Source: a virus
Strand: one strand, 5' to 3'
IMG/VR virus record: IMGVR_UViG_3300011440_000018
Coordinates: 1 to 40,524 of that record
Length of the DNA: 40,524 nucleotides
This document shows, piece after piece, positions 37,829-40,524 of the stretch (within the stretch, counting starts at the first letter, position 1; each line of letters begins with the position of its first letter). The notes beneath the pieces are model-generated. The model had not been told where the DNA came from and did no database searches. It saw only the letters and a list, made by a program, of their open reading frames with translations. The position numbers and the translations under genes were made by a program.

Positions 37829-38958
37829 CTCCTGTGTTTCATCAAGTCAAAATTAGCCATCAGACGTTCCATCTTCGATCCATCCTCGGCCTGCTTAACC
37901 TCGCCCTGGTCTTCAACCCTGACGAGATTCATCCCGGAGGATACAGCAACGATCATGTCGCGCAACTCCTTCGGAAGGCTGGGATGCTCCTTCTCGGCCA
38001 TCGCGGGCGAGAGCAGTTTGTCCTGCCAGATTTTGATCTTGCGCTGGCGGGCGAAGGCGATCACCTTCTCCTCATCGACCCACTGCCGCATCGCACGCTT
38101 GGGCTTCAGGCCCCAGCCTGGGATGCCGGGCTTGCCCTGGCGAGCGGCCAGCGAGGCCACCTCGTGGCCCGTCTCGCGCAGCGACTTGATGAAGGCCTCC
38201 ATACGGTCAGCGCGGTCCAGCCAGCTTGACAGGGCCAGCGGCGTCATCGTCGCGGGCAGGGCACCGCCCAGGGCCTCGACCATCTCGCCGCGCAGCTTGG
38301 GGCAGATCGACTTCGCCGGGCAGAAGCGGCAGTGATCGCCGACGACGTACTCGCCCTGGCCGGTGACCGCCATCGTGATCGCCTCCTCGGCGGCTGCACC
38401 GTGCCGCAGCACGACGCTGGAGGTGGTATCCCAGGACCGCACGGGCTCGGCTTCGTTGGGCGGCTGCACGACGGTCAGCCGGATGATGTCGGGCTGGCGC
38501 TCGCCGCGCCAGATCAGCTTGGACAGCAGCATGTAGGCGTAGGTCAGCATCTGGTGGTTGTCCACGGGATCGACCATGATGCCTGCCCCGGTCTTCAGGT
38601 CGGCCACCTCCAGCAGCGTGCCCACCTTGGCGATCTTCTCCAGGATCACCAGATCGGCGGTGCCGTTGAGCAGTTGCGAATGCTCGATGCGCTCCTCGAC
38701 CCGGCTGACGACGGCGTCCTTCATGCGCTTGCTGGCGTACTCCAGGTAGGGCTTGAGGGTCGCGTAGTCCTCGGCGCACATCGTCGTCGCGCCGTCTTCG
38801 CGGGTCAGGTAGGTCGCGGCCAGATCGTGTAAACGGCTACCCTCGTCGGCGTAGCTGCTCGATGCCTGCTCGGGCACTTGCAGCGACAGCCCGAAGCTGG
38901 CGGTGCAGGTCATCCACCGCTTGGCGGCAGACGGTGGGAAGGGTGCGTGTCCTGACAT
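37825..38958 (-). CDS. DUF2800 / Cas4-like PD-(D/E)XK nuclease with Fe-S cysteines (377 aa)
   Basis: A Cas4/RecB-like exonuclease of the DUF2800 group. The nuclease core is GTAD (D102), then LEVADLKTG with E117, D120 and K122. Four Cys suited to an iron-sulfur cluster are C18, C210, C213 and C219 (HCRFCPAKSICP). The early PPSAAKRWMTC motif is characteristic. It likely processes DNA ends for recombination or replication. The ATG at 38956 directly follows motif B, and a hairpin terminator lies just upstream. Confidence 0.85.
   Translation of the reverse strand: MSGHAPFPPSAAKRWMTCTASFGLSLQVPEQASSSYADEGSRLHDLAATYLTREDGATTMCAEDYATLKPYLEYASKRMKDAVVSRVEERIEHSQLLNGTADLVILEKIAKVGTLLEVADLKTGAGIMVDPVDNHQMLTYAYMLLSKLIWRGERQPDIIRLTVVQPPNEAEPVRSWDTTSSVVLRHGAAAEEAITMAVTGQGEYVVGDHCRFCPAKSICPKLRGEMVEALGGALPATMTPLALSSWLDRADRMEAFIKSLRETGHEVASLAARQGKPGIPGWGLKPKRAMRQWVDEEKVIAFARQRKIKIWQDKLLSPAMAEKEHPSLPKELRDMIVAVSSGMNLVRVEDQGEVKQAEDGSKMERLMANFDLMKHRR
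38826..38835 (+). repeat. Motif A copy inside the DUF2800 gene
   Basis: On the coding strand read CGT TTA CAC (Arg-Leu-His, residues about 42-44), with a rare TTA codon. Confidence 0.75.
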
Positions 38959-38980
38959 GAATTCTCCGTAACGAAATAGG
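38958..38980 (+). repeat. Motif B copy upstream of the DUF2800 gene
   Basis: GAATTCTCCGTAACGAAA then TAGG. On the minus strand the GGAG core is the ribosome site and the TTTC forms the T-rich tail of the adjoining hairpin. Confidence 0.75.
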
Positions 38981-38994
38981 CCCCCGAAGGGGCC
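38974..38994 (-). terminator. Terminator-like hairpin upstream of DUF2800
   Basis: GGCCCC (38979-38984) and GGGGCC (38989-38994) around a four-base loop (TTCG on the minus strand), followed on that strand by TATTTC. Weaker than the one before the polymerase but in the same setting next to motif B. Confidence 0.6.
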
Positions 38995-39003
38995 GGGGGT
39001 TGG

Positions 39004-39345
39004 CTACTTGGTGACGCGGGCGGCGGGCCTTGCGGTCCAGATCGCGGTGCAGTTGGTGTTCAGCGCCACGGCGTTGTCGAAGACCTTGTCGGACACACCG
39101 GCCTTCTTCGCCATCGCCAGGGCGACGGCCTTCCAGTCAGTGGTCGAGCGCAGGGTGTTCGACAGCGCCAGACGGAACAGTTCGCCTTCCAGCTTGCTCT
39201 CGCCTTCGCGCTCGATCAGGACGTCCTTGATGGTGTCAAGCTCGGTGGCGATGTCGGAGGCCTCGGCCTTGAGGCGACCGAAGCGGTCAACCAGTTGGCC
39301 GGTGGCGGTGCTGGAGGGGGCGATCACGGCGTTGTTCATCTTCAT
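39004..39345 (-). CDS. Hypothetical protein (113 aa)
   Basis: Not recognised. A helical first half (LVDRFGRLKAEASDIATELDTIKDVLIE) with heptad spacing is followed by a mixed C-terminal part (DWKAVALAMAKKAGVSDKVF). It is the first gene of the replication block after the promoter at 39398-39428. Two ATGs (39345 and 39339) share one AAGGA site, so the exact start is uncertain by two codons. Confidence 0.7.
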   Translation of the reverse strand: MKMNNAVIAPSSTATGQLVDRFGRLKAEASDIATELDTIKDVLIEREGESKLEGELFRLALSNTLRSTTDWKAVALAMAKKAGVSDKVFDNAVALNTNCTAIWTARPAARVTK

Positions 39346-39397
39346 CTTCCTTCTTCAGGTTACCCGGCTGGGCCGGTCAGGGTGAATCCCTGGGCGT

Positions 39398-39428
39398 ATT
39401 ATAGCCCAGGGCTACAAGTGACTGTCAA
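39398..39428 (-). promoter_or_regulatory. Leftward sigma70 promoter for the replication block
   Basis: Perfect TTGACA (39423-39428) and perfect TATAAT (39398-39403), here with a 19-base spacer that also contains TGTAGCCC. It is the strongest-looking promoter in the window and overlaps the stop of the HTH gene at 39425. Confidence 0.85.
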
Positions 39429-39670
39429 GCGCTATTTTTCTCCTTCCAGAAGGCGCGCACGATGCGCGGGTCGTACCAGACCGCCCGGTTGGCGGCGCCC
39501 ACCTTGCGGTTGTCGATCAGCGGCTGGATGCCAGCCTTTTGCAGGGCCTTGCCCAGCGCCATCGGCGTCGTGCCCAGTTCCTCGGCCAGTTCGCAGCAGG
39601 TCCGCAGCGGTGGCCGGGGGCCACCGGGCGCGAAGTTGAAGCGGGTCAGGCTGCGACTGAGGTGGGCCAT
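39425..39670 (-). CDS. Small HTH DNA-binding protein (81 aa)
   Basis: Residues about 24-45 (TCCELAEELGTTPMALGKALQK) form a helix-turn-helix with the A-x-E-L-G-T-x-x-x-x-L signature. The following Arg/Trp/Tyr-rich part (NRAVWYDPRIVRAFWKEK) may be a wing. It could regulate the neighbouring promoter, which starts inside its last codons. ATG at 39668; the longer version upstream is not supported by a ribosome site. Confidence 0.7.
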   Translation of the reverse strand: MAHLSRSLTRFNFAPGGPRPPLRTCCELAEELGTTPMALGKALQKAGIQPLIDNRKVGAANRAVWYDPRIVRAFWKEKNSA

Positions 39671-39671
39671 G

Positions 39672-39896
39672 TCAGTACGTCCGCTGGCGCATGTAGTCGA
39701 GGGTCTGCTCATGGACCGCCTCGGCGATCCGGCGCAGGCCCACGGCAGTGTCCATGTGCCGCCGCAGGTTGGCCCCCAGGGGCACGAACTGCTTGGCCTC
39801 CTCCTCCAGGGCAGCGGCCCGCAGCACCAGGGCCACGCGCACCACCTCGGCGTCGGCGCCCGTCAGGCGCAGCGTGTAAACGTCAACCGCCGACAT
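39672..39896 (-). CDS. Hypothetical helical protein (74 aa)
   Basis: Not recognised. A beta start (AVDVYTLRLTG) leads to long helices (AEVVRVALVLRAAALEEEAKQF and AVGLRRIAEAVHEQTLDYM). The DVYTLRL start is encoded by motif A. It overlaps the SprT-like gene by 14 bases and stops one base before the HTH gene. Confidence 0.65.
   Translation of the reverse strand: MSAVDVYTLRLTGADAEVVRVALVLRAAALEEEAKQFVPLGANLRRHMDTAVGLRRIAEAVHEQTLDYMRQRTY
39873..39882 (+). repeat. Motif A copy in the overlap area of two genes
   Basis: Exact CGTGTAAACG, read on the coding strand as D-GTT-TAC-ACG (Val-Tyr-Thr). The SprT-like gene ends at the next base. Confidence 0.75.
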
Positions 39897-40476
39897 TGAC
39901 CGCTCCTTCTTCCTGGGTGTGGCAGACCGGGCACGACAACTCGCCGATGGCCGATGCGATGACGGTGCCGCTCATGCGCCAGACCGCGCCGCATTCGTTG
40001 CACTGGCACTTGATCATGCGCGCCGTCTGCGGCTTGGTCGGAGACTGGGTCTTGTCCAGGGTGCGGTGCGGGAAGGGGCCCCACTTGGCGATGACCTTGT
40101 CGGCCCAGGCCTGGGAGACAGCATCGGGCGGCACCATGTTCGTGGGCTTGCCCTCGCAGCCGATCAGCGCCGCCGTGACGACGAACTGGGCCTTGTGGCC
40201 GTGCTTGCAGTCGAGCACGGCGTGCGCCAATTCGTGGGCCAGGATGCCGACGACGCGGCCAGCATCCTCGATCTTGGGCGAGACGAAAATCTCGTTGACG
40301 TCGGCCTTCGATGCGCGCTTGGGCCAGCATTCGCCGATGCGGGTGCGGCTGGAGCCGCCACCGGGCCAGGAGCACGACACTTTGACGGCGGGAATCGTCA
40401 CGCGCTTCTTGACCGACGCCCGGATGACATCGACGGCGCGCTCAAGCCACTGCTCGCGGGTGATCTGCTTCTTCAT
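39883..40476 (-). CDS. SprT-like zinc metalloprotein (197 aa)
   Basis: HELAH at residues 81-85 within VVGILAHELAHAVLDCKHGH is the HExxH zinc protease site of SprT-like proteins. Cys residues at 157, 159 and 162 (CQCNEC), with CPVC at 182-185, form the C-terminal zinc ribbon typical of that family. Eukaryotic members cleave DNA-protein crosslinks; phage members are of unknown target. The ATG at 40474-40476 was chosen since GGAG lies seven bases upstream. The gene continues in the duplicated end at 1-75, and its promoter is at 114-143. Confidence 0.85.
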   Translation of the reverse strand: MKKQITREQWLERAVDVIRASVKKRVTIPAVKVSCSWPGGGSSRTRIGECWPKRASKADVNEIFVSPKIEDAGRVVGILAHELAHAVLDCKHGHKAQFVVTAALIGCEGKPTNMVPPDAVSQAWADKVIAKWGPFPHRTLDKTQSPTKPQTARMIKCQCNECGAVWRMSGTVIASAIGELSCPVCHTQEEGAVNVGG

Positions 40477-40524
40477 TCTCAATCTCCTTGTTTACACGCT
40501 GATTGCGTGCCACGATTGTAGCCC
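40402..40524. repeat. Terminal direct repeat, right copy
   Basis: Identical to 1-123. Contains the SprT-like start codon and leader and ends inside the GTAGCCC block shared by the leftward promoters. Confidence 0.95.
40489..40498 (-). repeat. Motif A copy, duplicate of 88-97
   Basis: Same site as at 88-97, present again because of the overlap of the window ends. Confidence 0.7.

Noticed and set aside
321-38980. Recurring peptide pattern FVT-E/G-N-C/Y in several predicted proteins
   Set aside because: It is not a protein family but the translation of motif B in one frame; I treat it as a DNA element.
328-38980. Motif B as a promoter for a phage-coded polymerase
   Set aside because: No RNA polymerase gene is present, and copies do not follow the direction of the genes they precede.
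88-40498. Motif A as DnaA box, parS, LexA or FNR site
   Set aside because: The sequence does not match the standard forms I know (TTATCCACA, TGTTTCACGTGAAACA, CTG-N10-CAG, TTGAT-N4-ATCAA).
1-40524. Prophage attachment sites, integrase or repressor cassette
   Set aside because: No integrase or excisionase motif and no tRNA fragment was seen. The end repeat is explained by circularity.

Overview
This window looks like a complete, circularised genome of a strictly lytic podovirus-like phage of high G+C content, about 40.4 kb once the repeated end is removed. Bases 1-123 are repeated exactly at 40402-40524, and a SprT-like gene runs across that junction. I see no integrase, no ribosomal or transfer RNA gene, no CRISPR array and no phage RNA polymerase. 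Transcription should therefore depend on the host polymerase. The host is probably an exosortase-bearing betaproteobacterium (for example Burkholderiales), because the phage encodes a secreted protein ending in a PEP-CTERM sorting signal. That host call is an inference from one gene.

Layout. A divergent control region lies at about 5.0-5.56 kb. To its right, everything up to 29.8 kb is read rightwards: a small coiled protein, small and large terminase with a nest of tiny overlapping genes between them, portal, a large virion-associated protein, a zinc-ribbon protein, scaffold, major capsid, decoration or fibre proteins, head-tail adaptor, tail nozzle, GNAT-like protein, internal (ejection) proteins with a PP-loop/PAPS-reductase-like gene among them, tail fibre genes, a small lipoprotein and a holin-like protein. 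To its left, and around the circle through the window end, everything is read leftwards. That strand carries a ribbon-helix-helix regulator, about 18 very small genes mostly overlapping by four bases, a SprT-like metalloprotein, and a replication module: Cas4-like DUF2800 nuclease, ssDNA-binding-like protein, family A DNA polymerase, primase-helicase, VRR-NUC nuclease and SNF2-type helicase. An HTH regulator, a small protein and the PEP-CTERM protein finish the strand. A terminator at 29.83 kb separates the two arms.

Regulation. Four leftward promoters of one type are visible: a -35 close to TTGACA, usually an 18-base spacer, and a -10 that in three of them is embedded in a shared GGGCTACA block. 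Rightward transcription probably starts from an extended -10 at 5088 that is bracketed by a direct repeat spaced 30 bases.

Two dispersed DNA motif families are the most unusual feature. Motif A is the near-palindrome CGTGTAAACG, about 20 copies over the whole genome, in genes and in gaps. Motif B is an asymmetric element of about 18 bases, YAATTMYYSGTAACGAAA, with ten copies. It sits mainly at gene junctions, once in a linker between protein domains, and nine of ten copies lie on the same strand. Almost every intergenic gap of more than 35 bases holds motif A, motif B, a promoter or an RNA hairpin. Together they look like a genome-wide protein-binding or recombination grammar that I cannot match to a described system.
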